Positions 21,909 to 31,560 of a stretch of DNA of 64,000 nt are shown piece after piece. The position numbers and the translations under genes are program-made. The notes beneath the pieces were generated by a model. It saw only the letters and a list, made by a program, of their open reading frames with translations, had not been told where the DNA came from and did not search any database. The number at the start of each line of letters is the position of its first letter. Position 1 is the first letter of the stretch. This stretch comes from Setomelanomma holmii (Eukaryota; Ascomycota; Dothideomycetes; Pleosporales; Phaeosphaeriaceae). The stretch lies in NCBI GenBank assembly GCA_010015745.1, contig ML978156.1, forward strand, positions 417,635 to 481,634, in the 5' to 3' direction.

Positions 21909-22632
21909 ATGGGTCGTCTTCACAGCAACGGAAAGGGCATATCAGCCTCGGCCATCCCCTACTCTCGCAACCCGCCTGCGTGGCTCAAGACCACCCCCGA
22001 GCAGGTCGTCGAGCAGATCTCCAAGCTCGCGAAGAAGGGCGCCACTCCCTCGCAGTAAGGACAATCGCGGCAGGAAGACTGCAATGGCATACTGACGGGG
22101 CTGCAGGATTGGTGAGATCCTTCGTGACTCGCACGGTATTGCGCAGACCAAGGGTAAGGTTTTGCGATCCCAAGCTATTGAAGAGCCTGCACTAACAATT
22201 TGCAGTCGTTACCGGCAACAAGATCCTCCGAATTCTCAAGTCCAGTGGTATGGTTGCCTGTCCCAGCTGAAGCGCACGTCAACAGCAGCTCTGCTTTTGA
22301 GCACCTGCTGCGCTATACAAATCCGCCTCTGTTGGTGCAAAGCTGACAGGGAGCCAACAGGCCTTGCCCCCGAGATCCCCGAGGACCTTTACATGCTCAT
22401 CAAGAAGGCTGTTGCCGTCCGCAAGCACCTCTCGACCAACCGCAAGGACCGTGACGGAAAGTTGTACGTTGAAATCATCTACTGGTACGCAGAACGAAAA
22501 CTAATGAAAAACAGCCGCCTCATTCTCATCGAGTCCCGTATCCATCGTCTCTCCCGCTACTATAAGACCGTCGGTGCCCTTCCCCCAACCTGGAGGTACG
22601 AGAGCGCCACTGCCTCTACCCTCGTCGCATAA
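21909..22632 (+). CDS. rps13: 40S ribosomal protein S13 (uS15)
   Basis: Five exons: 21909-22054, 22107-22153, 22206-22247, 22361-22463 and 22515-22632, giving 151 residues, the standard length. It opens MGRLHSNGKGISASAIPYSR and continues PAWLKTTPEQVVEQISKLAK, GATPSQIGEILRDSHGIAQT, KVVTGNKILRILKSSGLAPE and IHRLSRYYKTVGALPPTWRY. It is a structural protein of the small ribosomal subunit. The introns are 52, 52, 113 and 51 nt. I checked the 113-nt intron for C/D snoRNA boxes and found no convincing pair. The gene is the only ribosomal protein in the window. Confidence 0.97.
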
Positions 22633-22984
22633 GCGCTTGTTGGTCGCGTGTGGGTGGTTATGGTGAAGAACATCTGAACGGAGTTACACGGGCATGGATG
22701 CTTTACTACGGATACCTAGCAGGTCACGATCTGGAATGAATCAAAAGCATCAACTCTGAATGGAATACTTAACATGCATCGTTTGGCTTCCGTGTGAATA
22801 TGTGATATTATTGATCCTGGGTATCTTCCCTAACATGTCCTCTTTTCGCCATAATACTTTTGAACGCCATAGATGCCCTTGGCCATTGCCTCTGCCTCGC
22901 TCCTCCACTTTCCCTATCTCAAGCATGCTCGTAGGCTACTGCTCCCCATTGAATGTGCAAGTGATTCGCGCCCAGCATGACCTA
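22633..22984. other. Convergent 3' intergenic region, rps13 / sdc1
   Basis: Two 3' ends face each other. No gene seen. Confidence 0.5.
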
Positions 22985-23455
22985 TCAACCCTCAATTTCC
23001 GCACTCTTCATTGCCAAAAACTCACTGAGCCACTTGAGTGGCTTCTCAGGCTCCGTGGTTGCCAAATGCTTCATCGCCTCCAGCAAATGCGGTGTGACTT
23101 TCGTGTTCAAGTACACCCTCGTTGGACTGCCATGCGGTATGGGCTGCGTAGGCGCTTGCTGTACCGGCGCGCTAGGGTGTGGGCTGTTACGCGACGAAGC
23201 TGGCAATGGTTGTGGGACTGGCGCGGGTGTGGGTGTTGCGGTCTCGACGGTGGGTTGGAGGTTGGGTTTCGGGGTGTGCTGGGAAAGGTCAGCCGTGGGA
23301 TTTGAGGGACTTAGTAGTCTTGAAGTGATGCATACCTCTTGTGTTGGTATTGAGTCTGCCATTTCTATGTCTGCGGGTGCTGGGGTGCCATTTGCGAGTG
23401 TCGCGGACTCTTGGTCGGGGAATTGTTGCGCAGGGTTTGGTGACGGTTCGGCCAT
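22985..23455 (-). CDS. sdc1: Sdc1/Dpy-30-like COMPASS subunit
   Basis: The frame runs from an ATG at 23455. Its C-terminus is the Dpy-30 dimerisation motif (TRVYLNTKVTPHLLEAMKHL, then EPEKPLKWLSEFLAMKS). This docks on the Ash2/Bre2 subunit of the COMPASS H3K4 methyltransferase complex. The N-terminal two thirds are Pro/Thr/Ala-rich and disordered, as in other filamentous fungi. A 57-nt GTATGC...CCCAG segment (23279-23335) has good splice signals, a CTAAG/CTGAC branch region and no stop. Splicing joins IPTQE to HTPKP. Unspliced protein is 156 residues; spliced is 137. I think splicing is the main form. Confidence 0.85.
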   Translation of the reverse strand: MAEPSPNPAQQFPDQESATLANGTPAPADIEMADSIPTQEVCITSRLLSPSNPTADLSQHTPKPNLQPTVETATPTPAPVPQPLPASSRNSPHPSAPVQQAPTQPIPHGSPTRVYLNTKVTPHLLEAMKHLATTEPEKPLKWLSEFLAMKSAEIEG

Positions 23456-24492
23456 TGTATTGTCCTTCGAGAAGTAGATGGACCCTGAGTTGGATTGACG
23501 CGTTGGTAGAAGGTTGGGAGGTGCTGTAGATGCGTCTTGAGTTTTGTGCGTTGTATTGTGTTACGAGCGCGAGGAGCTCTAGGGAAGCTTGATATTCGGT
23601 GATACTGCGGACATGGCGGACTATGCTCGGTTATAGTAGCTAACTTGCAGCGTGAGCTACAACACTCAACCATCAATTCGGACCTAACACGTCGATTCAG
23701 TGGACAAAGCCCGATGTAAACGAGTCATCAATGGCTGGCAAGCATCTCAGATTGTTGGCACCCAGTTCCTGTGCACCATCCTCTTTGGCGCACCACAACA
23801 CCAGACAAACAAGGTGGGAAATGTGACGCACGCAACTTTTCAACCTTCACGGCTGTAATTGAGTGCAGGGTCGGTTTTGACAAGAACTTCCTCTTCTGTT
23901 TTAACTTGAATCAGGCAAATGAAGATCATATCTGTCGCCTAGAAACCGGCTAACTTATTATGAAATTGATCATACAGGTTTGATCACGGCTGACGGGCCA
24001 CCCCTTTGGACCGAGGCTGGAGCAAACTGCACAGGATCTGAGCAGAACTAGATCCCTGAAAGTTTCAGAGAAAGAAGGCTTTTGTGAACTTGCATCGCTC
24101 GTTACATCGTCTCTGCCTAACACCCAATATTCGTGTAAGAATTCGATGAAATTGCAAGTCACGTAAAGGGCCATGTCATTCGTTCTTCTCTCTCACTCCG
24201 TCTCGACTGTGTTCGCATGACCTGTCCATGTTCTCTTACTTTGCTCGCCTGGACTCTTGTGACCTCTCTCACGTCCTCATGCTTTTCGAACATCCCGAAA
24301 CTTGACATCTAACATTGTCTATAACTTTCTACACTATACGAGGAGTGTCTATAACCACTTCAGACGCATTTGTCCCTGCTCCATAAGCATATCTTATGGT
24401 CTCAGATCTCGAGCAACGACAAGCAACCACTCCACCTTGATAAGCAATCCATCACCTGCGAACACACAATACTGGCGTTGGAGACGTTGGCC
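23456..24492. other. Intergenic, divergent
   Basis: About 1 kb between the sdc1 5' end and the interrupted gene that follows. No gene recognised; open frames near 23771-24174 look random. Confidence 0.4.
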
Positions 24493-25752
24493 ATGGAGCA
24501 GCACGGGGGCAACGTGTAGTCGTCAACCTTGGATAAAAAGAAGCAACAGGCCGAGATCGAGAAGACCATAAATGGCCCGTTTGAAAAGGACAACGCGGAG
24601 GAGAAGAACGAAAAGTCACTGGGCGTTCCAGCCTCTTCATTCGCTGCGGACGAGCCCAACCCACTCTTTGAGAATACCACTACCGACGCAAAGGAAAAGG
24701 ATGGCAAAAGGGTCCAAGTCAGCAAGACACTTCCCCGCGCTCACAAACCATCGAAGCCGCGGCCAAGCAGGAAGTCGACCGAGGAGAAAGTGCATGAGCT
24801 CTTCAAGCATGTGCAAACGCCCTTGTCAATAGATGACAGTGTCTCCGTGCAGTGCACCTACCTGGCCCAAACCAGCAGATCAGTTGTAAGCTGATCTAAA
24901 AAGGCCAATTTATTTGAAAAAGCTGACCAACACCAGCTCGACACAACCTCAAACACCCACTCCCACCTCATCAAGCTCCATTCTCACATGCCGTTTCATC
25001 TTATCGGAGCCACACTCTTGCCTGATGGCAACACAGCCATTCTAATCCATCCAGAACCACCAATCCCCTTCCTCACGCTACCACCACACATCCGCACGAA
25101 GATTCTCAACTATACGCTCAAACACCACGCAACCTCCATCCCATTCGCCGCTAAGCTCAAAACACGCTCAATTTGGAGCCCCGAATACCACACTCCCAAC
25201 CTCCTCGCCTTCCTGCGCACCAGCAAACAGATCCATACTGAAGCCACACCTATAGTCTATGATCAAGCCTTCACATTCCCCAGCACGCAAATTGCATGCG
25301 ATTTCCTTCTCCGTATCGGCTCAAACCGCCGCTTCCTCCACTCGCTCCGCAGCGAAACATATACCAGCGCATCCGCACGCACCATGTTCCAGCTCCTCGC
25401 CGAAGCGCACCACCTGCAGCACCTTAGCTTTGCGCATGTGAGTAGCTCAGAGGGTCCGACCAAGGCTGTTGCGCAGATCTAGAAAGATGCTGGTGCGTGG
25501 TTGAGCGCGCTTGAGCGTGGAAATCCGATCAAGGGGCTGGATGTGTTGAGGTTTGATGAGCAGGCTTTTCATGTCAGGGAGAAGGTCAAGGGTGCGGGTG
25601 GGGATAGAATTACGTGTTGGGGGAAGGCTGAGCAGGTGGAGTTTTTGGAGGGACTGAGGGAGAAGATGTTGGGTGTGAGGTTGCAGATGTTGCTCATGTT
25701 GAAGAAAAGGAATTGTTGCTTTCAGGGAGAAAAGTCGATGTTGAGATATTGA
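24493..25752 (+). pseudogene. F-box/2EXR-like orphan gene with in-frame TAG codons
   Basis: A continuous reading frame can be followed through one normal intron (24886-24936, 51 nt, GTAAGC...CAG). It starts MEQHGGNV, meets TAG at 24517-24519, and continues as SSTLDKKKQQAEIEKTIN and a Lys/Glu-rich region with no further ATG. After the intron it encodes LPPHIRTKILNYTLKHHATS, LLAFLRTSKQIHTEATPIVY and LLAEAHHLQHLSFAHVSS. Such blocks are typical of fungal F-box/2EXR-type proteins: a 'leading residue' helix, then LR.SkqI..EA..i.Y. A second TAG lies at 25480-25482, after which KDAGAWLSALERGNPIKGLD continues in frame. The second stop could be removed by a 45-nt intron (25438-25482, GTGAGT...TAG). The first cannot be removed by any splice I can see. 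Either the gene is decayed or its 5' end is elsewhere. Confidence 0.5.
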
Positions 25753-26556
25753 TTGAGGGTGTTATGGCCTTGGGACTTTTCTTTCGACAGAACTGAGCGA
25801 TTCTGTCTTTCTACAGATATCTTCAGATGCACGGCTGCGACTTGGTTGAGCATGATGGTCTCAGTTGCGACTGCATCGGAAGAGATCTAGGAAGGAGTTC
25901 TCACGAGGTGTTGCGGCGTGTTCGGTTGTGTTTACCTCGAGTCAATGGACACTTTGACTCCCAAGACAAACCTTGAGCCTGAATCATAGTTATTGATTCT
26001 TCGTCGCGAGTCCCGTCGGTGTGTCAAGCGAATGGTCATACTTAGAGCGTAATGCTGGGATCTCAATACATGGTGTCAGTGTTCCTAGTATGGTGGAATT
26101 CGAGGCAGGGCAAAATAGTGTCGGTGCAAAATTTACGTAGCCCAAAGAGATTTACACCGCCCGATAAAAACTGTCGATACTTATCCAATATAGCGGGGCG
26201 ACGCAAGGATCCTCGGTCGTCCGGAACGAAGCTTCAAACATTCAGCGCACAGTGCAACGAGAGACCAACTTACCGAAAGACCTGGGGACGCCTTAGAAGT
26301 GTGAAAGAGAGGGAAGCACGATCACAGAAGCCTAAAGGGGATCAGCTTGTAAAGTGGTTGCAGATTGTCTTTTGTTACCGTTCATCGGCCTCCAATCTCG
26401 TCGATCTCGCTAATAAATCTGCAGAAGCAGTAGTCCCATCGCTAACGCCAAATCCAACCCACCATGCGCTGAACTATGATACACGACGGGTATAGTGAGA
26501 CCCAAATGAAGTAAACGAAGTTGCTGATGCTTTGACAAGGGTGAAGAGCCTTACTA
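25753..26556. other. Intergenic, gene-poor
   Basis: Contains a 147-codon plus-strand open frame (26052-26495) that has no recognisable domain and a random-looking composition. I do not call it. The right end is the 3' flank of the SF3b1 gene. Confidence 0.4.
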
Positions 26557-29500
26557 TTAAATGAATATATCCAATTCATGCCTCCTCACATTCTCGTCCT
26601 CGAATGTCGGATAAGCGGGCGTCATCGAATCGGCGGCCTGAACATAGGTATCATTGTAGATGCGCCAGTATGGTTGTCGAACCTTCCGAGCAGGATGGAA
26701 CAGACCTGCCCAGACATAGTTCAAGACTAGTGGGGCGCCGACAGCCATGCGGATACCTTCAATGGCTTCGACAATTCGGTCGATAACGTGTGGGCTGGTC
26801 TCGAACAAATTTGGCCAGAGAAGGTTGAGCAAATGAATCATAGCGTCTTCGCAGTCGAGGCCAACGCAACCGAGTGCAACGTGCTTGACGACCGAGGCGG
26901 CGGTCTGACGATGGACCTGGTCCCGGTCGATGAGAGCATCTTCGAGTAGCGGTGTGATTGCGTAAACGTAGTCCTTGGCCATCTCACCAATGTACTCGAA
27001 CATGAACGATAATGACTTGAGCACACCATTTTGGACGTTGAGCTCCGGTACACGATATTCGTTCATCAGAGCGGGAAGGACAGTGAATGGTGCGCAGGTC
27101 TCAGCGACGATGCCAATGGCGACGGCAGTACAGACACGAGATTGACGTTCCTGGACCCGGAGGTTACCTAGTAGGGTCGCAAGCACATCCTGGGGACCAA
27201 TGGCCTTCGCAATATATCCGAAAGTGTTGTTGGCGGCACGTCGAATGCCCTTCTTGTGTGCTTTGAGCATGTCCAGCAATTCGAAGCAGATTCGCATCCA
27301 CTCACGAGGGTTGACATAATTGGCGCCACGATCAGCGATACGTCCAACGAGATCGATGGTATTCTCTTGTACCTTCTCGTGTCGATTACGCAGGATAGGC
27401 GTGAGCCTAGGTAGAAGATCCTTGATGGGCGGTTGCATTGCATGCAGGCCGACAACTGTGACGATAGCACGAAGGGCACCCAGGATAGAACCAAGAACCT
27501 CAGGGTACTCTTCTCCCAGGTACTCGTACAATGCCTGTGCAAGTTTGATCAGCTGTGGGTCTTCGTCACACTTCTGCATCACGAAAGTGATCCGTGAGAT
27601 CAAGTCTGCAGCTTGTTGGCGGACAGTAGCCGACTTGTTATTCAACCGGGCGAGTACTGTGGCGACGATCTGGGGAAGGTAGGTTTTGGTCCGCTCGCCG
27701 AGTGCGTTGACGACCGTGGCAAAACCGTCAATGACAATTGGGTCTTCAATGGTCTGATCCTGGAATGCAACGAGGACACCATCGATCAGTTGCTCCTCAA
27801 GACGCTGGTCAACGTCATGGGCACCAAGCGTGCTGATGACTTTGTCGACGGTCTCGACTGTCATCTTGCGGTATGCCTCATTCTCGTCCTTCATGTTGTT
27901 AACAATGCGGCCGACAATCTCAGCAACACCAGCTTTCTGCGCTAGATCAACGGTGGTGTCGACTACCTGGCGATAGTTGCGCTTGTCTAGAGCCATACGT
28001 CGTACCCAGAAGTGCTTGAAGAATTCGGGTAGAACATTGTCCTTGAGGTAGACGGGAGTGACGCCTGCTGTGTTGGAACATTGCGAAACAACCTTCAAGA
28101 CAACCTTCTTCATCTCCTCGTCGGGAGATTGGAATTCTCGAATGACAATCTCCATGATCTGGCTGGTGTAGTAGTTTGAATATTCTTCGTCCATGAGTGG
28201 GATGACGTAGCCAACTGCTTTGAGGAAAGATGCTAGAGCCTTGCCACGCTGTCGTCGGGCCCCAGTCCAGAGAGGGTTAAGGATGTCATCGAAAGACTCG
28301 ATACCGTATGGGCTTGCAGCTTCGGCAAGGGCAGCAAGCGCAAGTGCTGTGACCATGCGGACCTTTGGTTGTTCATCGTTCAAGTTCTCTCCAATGCACT
28401 CGACGAGTCCCTTTAGGTGAGGCAGAATAGCGCAGCCCATCAAGATGGGAATCTGCTGCACAATCTTTACACCAGTGTGACGAGCGTGCCATGACTTCTT
28501 CGATCGGCAGACAGCCCTGAGGAAGGGGAGCAGTGCGGGTATGCCGAGGGCTGAAGCGACGACTGCAAAAGCACGAGCGGTCGTGTTTCGAACGTATTCG
28601 TCCTGATGGTCAAGATCTGGGCGCATTGTACTGATCATGTGTGCGAGACCGGCCGCCTTGGCCAGGTTGGAGATAATTTCTCGGCCTTCTACACGCGCGT
28701 AGTAGTCTTGATCTATGAGCAGAGGCTCAATGACGACCAAGATCTTGTGCACATATGGTCGAACAAGGTCATCGAGCTTGTACAGAACACGATCGATGAC
28801 CTTGACGAGCAAATGTCGCTCTTGGTCCTCCAATGTCCGTTCCATGAGGAGGGGGAGAATTTGGTTGAACAGAGCGCCAGCACCGAACTGGCGAGCGTTG
28901 TCTGTAAGCTGTCGAAGCGCGGTCTTTCGCATTGGTGGGGTTCCGTTCTTGACCTTCAAGAGCAGTCGCATGATCTTGCGCTCCTTGAGTTCTTCGACCG
29001 TCATCTCGTTCTCGTCCGCTCCGTCGGTGAGCTTGCCGAAGTACTTCATGTCTTCATTCTTGAAGAATTGTAAGTCGCCCACTCCCGGGATCTCCGTTGG
29101 CAGCTGCTTGCCCATCGCAGCCAAGCTGTTGTCAACTTCTGGAAGAAGGTAGCCCTGATATCCTGTCGGAAGCACCGGCACACCAGCTGGTCGCCGCACT
29201 GGCTCATAGCCAGGCGGTGCCTCGAGAACTTTGTAACCATCCTTCTCGCCAGGCAGCATCATGTCCAGCTGCTCGTCCGACAGGGGCGCATTGCGGCTTG
29301 CGATATCGGTACCGAATGTGAAAGAAGGGATCGCTGGCCGTGCGCCATTGGTGGCCGGAACAGGTGTTGCGCTGCTGGCGGGGGCAATAGCGGTCGTGTC
29401 CCAACGTGATCGTGTTGGAGCAGCTGCCTCAGGGGCCTTCTCAGTCTCCGGGCCTGGGGACCACCGCGATCGCTTTTTGGCTTCTGTCTCTTCTTTGATC

Positions 29501-30150
29501 TCTTCCTTGACAGCTACAGCCTCGTCTGCCGCGCCCTCGTCCCATCGCCGCCTCTTGCGCTTCTTCTCCATGGGTGGAGTCTTGTCACCGTTGACCGCTG
29601 TAGCCTCTCCGTCTTCCTTCAGCGTGGGCTTGTGATCGAGGACTTCACTACCGCCGTTCTTCTCTCGCTCCTCGATCAGCCTTGTCACACGCGCCTCCTC
29701 GCGCTCCAGCTCTCGCGCCTGCATAATCTCCTTGTACGACATGCCGCCATCCTTATCATCTTTCGCGAATGGATCAGCCCGGTCGGGTGAAAGTGCGCGA
29801 TCGAAGCGCCGGCGTTGGTAGTCAGTCTCGCGCGAGGCGATTTGGGCCTGCCTCTCGCGGCTGTCGAGGATGTCGTCCTCCGCTGTGGCGCCATGTGCAT
29901 ACTCGTTCAGTATCTCCTTGGAGGCTGTGTAAATGCCGACCAAGCTGCGGCCGTTCAATGAAGGTTCGACGTCCATGTCATCATGGTCTTGGACGGCGAT
30001 GGAGGTGTCGTAGCCCGAGTACTTGTCGGCGCCGTTGCTGCCGTAGAGCTCCTTATCCGACGCTTCGGTGAGCGACTGCTTGTTGTTCGACGTGTCTCCA
30101 TTAGCAGAGCCATTAGCCCTCGAGCTCTTGCCTGCGCGCGGTCCGGCCAT
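26557..30150 (-). CDS. SF3b subunit 1 (SF3B1/Hsh155/Prp10), U2 snRNP splicing factor
   Basis: A single open frame of 1197 residues, close to fission-yeast Prp10 and slightly shorter than human SF3B1. The disordered N-terminus carries three RW-type U2AF-ligand motifs (RRRWDEG near 201, KRSRWSPGP near 228, TRSRWDTT near 248). The p14-binding region follows, then about 20 HEAT repeats, including RNTTARAFAVVASALGIPAL, LMGCAILPHLKGLVECI and FQSPDEEMKKVVLKVVSQC. The lysine equivalent to human K700, the hotspot in myeloid disease, is K596 in NDEQPKVRMVTALAL and is the normal residue. The protein clamps the branch-site/U2 duplex during spliceosome assembly. The gene is intronless across 3.6 kb, unlike most neighbours. 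Confidence 0.97.
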   Translation of the reverse strand: MAGPRAGKSSRANGSANGDTSNNKQSLTEASDKELYGSNGADKYSGYDTSIAVQDHDDMDVEPSLNGRSLVGIYTASKEILNEYAHGATAEDDILDSRERQAQIASRETDYQRRRFDRALSPDRADPFAKDDKDGGMSYKEIMQARELEREEARVTRLIEEREKNGGSEVLDHKPTLKEDGEATAVNGDKTPPMEKKRKRRRWDEGAADEAVAVKEEIKEETEAKKRSRWSPGPETEKAPEAAAPTRSRWDTTAIAPASSATPVPATNGARPAIPSFTFGTDIASRNAPLSDEQLDMMLPGEKDGYKVLEAPPGYEPVRRPAGVPVLPTGYQGYLLPEVDNSLAAMGKQLPTEIPGVGDLQFFKNEDMKYFGKLTDGADENEMTVEELKERKIMRLLLKVKNGTPPMRKTALRQLTDNARQFGAGALFNQILPLLMERTLEDQERHLLVKVIDRVLYKLDDLVRPYVHKILVVIEPLLIDQDYYARVEGREIISNLAKAAGLAHMISTMRPDLDHQDEYVRNTTARAFAVVASALGIPALLPFLRAVCRSKKSWHARHTGVKIVQQIPILMGCAILPHLKGLVECIGENLNDEQPKVRMVTALALAALAEAASPYGIESFDDILNPLWTGARRQRGKALASFLKAVGYVIPLMDEEYSNYYTSQIMEIVIREFQSPDEEMKKVVLKVVSQCSNTAGVTPVYLKDNVLPEFFKHFWVRRMALDKRNYRQVVDTTVDLAQKAGVAEIVGRIVNNMKDENEAYRKMTVETVDKVISTLGAHDVDQRLEEQLIDGVLVAFQDQTIEDPIVIDGFATVVNALGERTKTYLPQIVATVLARLNNKSATVRQQAADLISRITFVMQKCDEDPQLIKLAQALYEYLGEEYPEVLGSILGALRAIVTVVGLHAMQPPIKDLLPRLTPILRNRHEKVQENTIDLVGRIADRGANYVNPREWMRICFELLDMLKAHKKGIRRAANNTFGYIAKAIGPQDVLATLLGNLRVQERQSRVCTAVAIGIVAETCAPFTVLPALMNEYRVPELNVQNGVLKSLSFMFEYIGEMAKDYVYAITPLLEDALIDRDQVHRQTAASVVKHVALGCVGLDCEDAMIHLLNLLWPNLFETSPHVIDRIVEAIEGIRMAVGAPLVLNYVWAGLFHPARKVRQPYWRIYNDTYVQAADSMTPAYPTFEDENVRRHELDIFI

Positions 30151-30642
30151 TGTGCTGCAGGTTGAGTTATGGTTGGCGTTGAGCTGTCAGTCACTGAGGG
30201 GAATCGTGAGGGCAAAAGTTAGCGATGCTCTGCGCTTTCACTAGCGCGCTTCTTAGTCAGCCTCGAAGCCTTTCCTTCTAGTACCACAGTCACTTGACTT
30301 ATGTCCAGATCTTGGCCTTGAACTTGACATTGGCGATTGACCTTCAGTTCCTCCATCCATTACAGGCCTCTAGCACGTTCTCGGTGCATCCAAACAATCG
30401 CCTGCACAGCCCTGCGCAGCGTCACAACAGAGAACACTGAAGACGACTGCCACTCTTGTGAAATTCCCGGATGAGCGACTCGTCTCGCTATGTCGCAGCC
30501 TGGAGAATTGCAAGGGAGACTTCACAGCCTTGTGTATTAACCATCCAAAACGGTGCACACCGGGAAGATACCGAGCGAGGCCGCTAGTGTGGGCGGAAGA
30601 ATCCAGTTCGCAATCACCAACACACGAGATGCTGAGCCTTGT
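30151..30642. other. Intergenic: SF3b1 promoter region
   Basis: No gene recognised. It lies between the SF3b1 5' end and a weak hypothetical gene on the same strand. Confidence 0.4.
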
Positions 30643-31126
30643 TCACCAATTCAGTACCCTGTCTGAGCCTACAGCCCCGGCAAATATCGAGAACACTTTG
30701 GTCTCTGCTGCAATAGTCTGGATTGTCCAATTGGCGACCTTTCTCAGCCATTGGGTGACAAGGGTTACTTCTCCGGCTGACCGGCTCTCCGTTGCAGGCA
30801 GCGCGTCTTGCAAGTGCCCTTCCAAGCAGCCGAGTGCCTCTAGAATGCGAGCCATCTCAGCACCAAGACACTGAGTATCTGGACAGAGGCGTTTATGCTT
30901 CACCTGAGCGAGGTCTGCCGGTTAGAGATGCTCGTATGCAGGCACGTCTCGCCACCAAGTCTGCGTGAGCCTCGCGAGACCTTACCTGTCCTGCGCATTC
31001 TAGCTGCTTCGTCATCACCTCACCGAACGCACCCAACGACGCAGATCCTAGCTCTCGTGATCGTCGAAGTGCAGCAGAATTATTGTCATCGCCACAAGCA
31101 GCGTGGCTTCCGCGCGGGCTATCCAT
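30643..31126 (-). CDS. Hypothetical two-exon protein, 133 residues
   Basis: Exons in coding order are 31126-30986 and 30903-30643. The intron is 82 nt with a strong donor (CAG/GTAAGG), a CTAAC branch region and a CTCAG acceptor, and both sides are in phase zero. The joined protein opens MDSPRGSHAACGDDNNSAAL, then SLGAFGEVMTKQLECAGQ joins VKHKRLCPDTQCLGAEMARI. It continues LEALGCLEGHLQDALPATES, then WLRKVANWTIQTIAAETK. The second half is amphipathic and helix-like. I do not recognise a family. It could be a fragment of a larger regulatory protein whose other exons have decayed, because there is no domain at either end. Support is limited to the intron and composition. Confidence 0.35.
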
Positions 31127-31560
31127 GCCAGACCTAATCCATACCTAGATAGGACACTATTCTTAGAATCTGACCAGCGGGGGCAATCCACAAACCACCG
31201 ATTATGATTACGCACAGAGGGCACGCCTCGTAATGATGCCCAAGAACGACGAATTATCGGAGGCGCACGTCGTGCGAGGTGAGCTAACGGTAATGTCTGC
31301 GTTCAAGCAAGGGCTTGAAACGCGATATCGTCGTGGTTGCGCACGCTGCGTTGCTGCGAGCTACGGTTAGGTTACACTACTGGTGGCTCGGTATCGCGGC
31401 ATCGTCGTATTGCGTTTGCTGATAATCAGACGCTTTCCCATGTTGTCGTAAGAGATCGCTCACGCTACTTTTCCCCATTACCTTCAGTTTTCTGCGTTGT
31501 GTTTTTGTCCATTTCCCAGTAGCGTTGCAACATTTCCATTGTTCTTGTTTGGCAGTCGAT
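31127..31560. promoter_or_regulatory. Divergent spacer, hypothetical gene / RING-like gene
   Basis: 434 bp with no gene recognised. It should contain the promoter of the plus-strand RING-like gene. Confidence 0.4.

Noticed and set aside
22248..22360. Possible intronic snoRNA in the 113-nt rps13 intron
   Set aside because: I found CTGA-like D boxes but no RTGATGA C box or terminal stem.
26052..26495. 147-codon plus-strand open frame downstream of SF3b1
   Set aside because: Composition looks random and there is no motif or conserved block.
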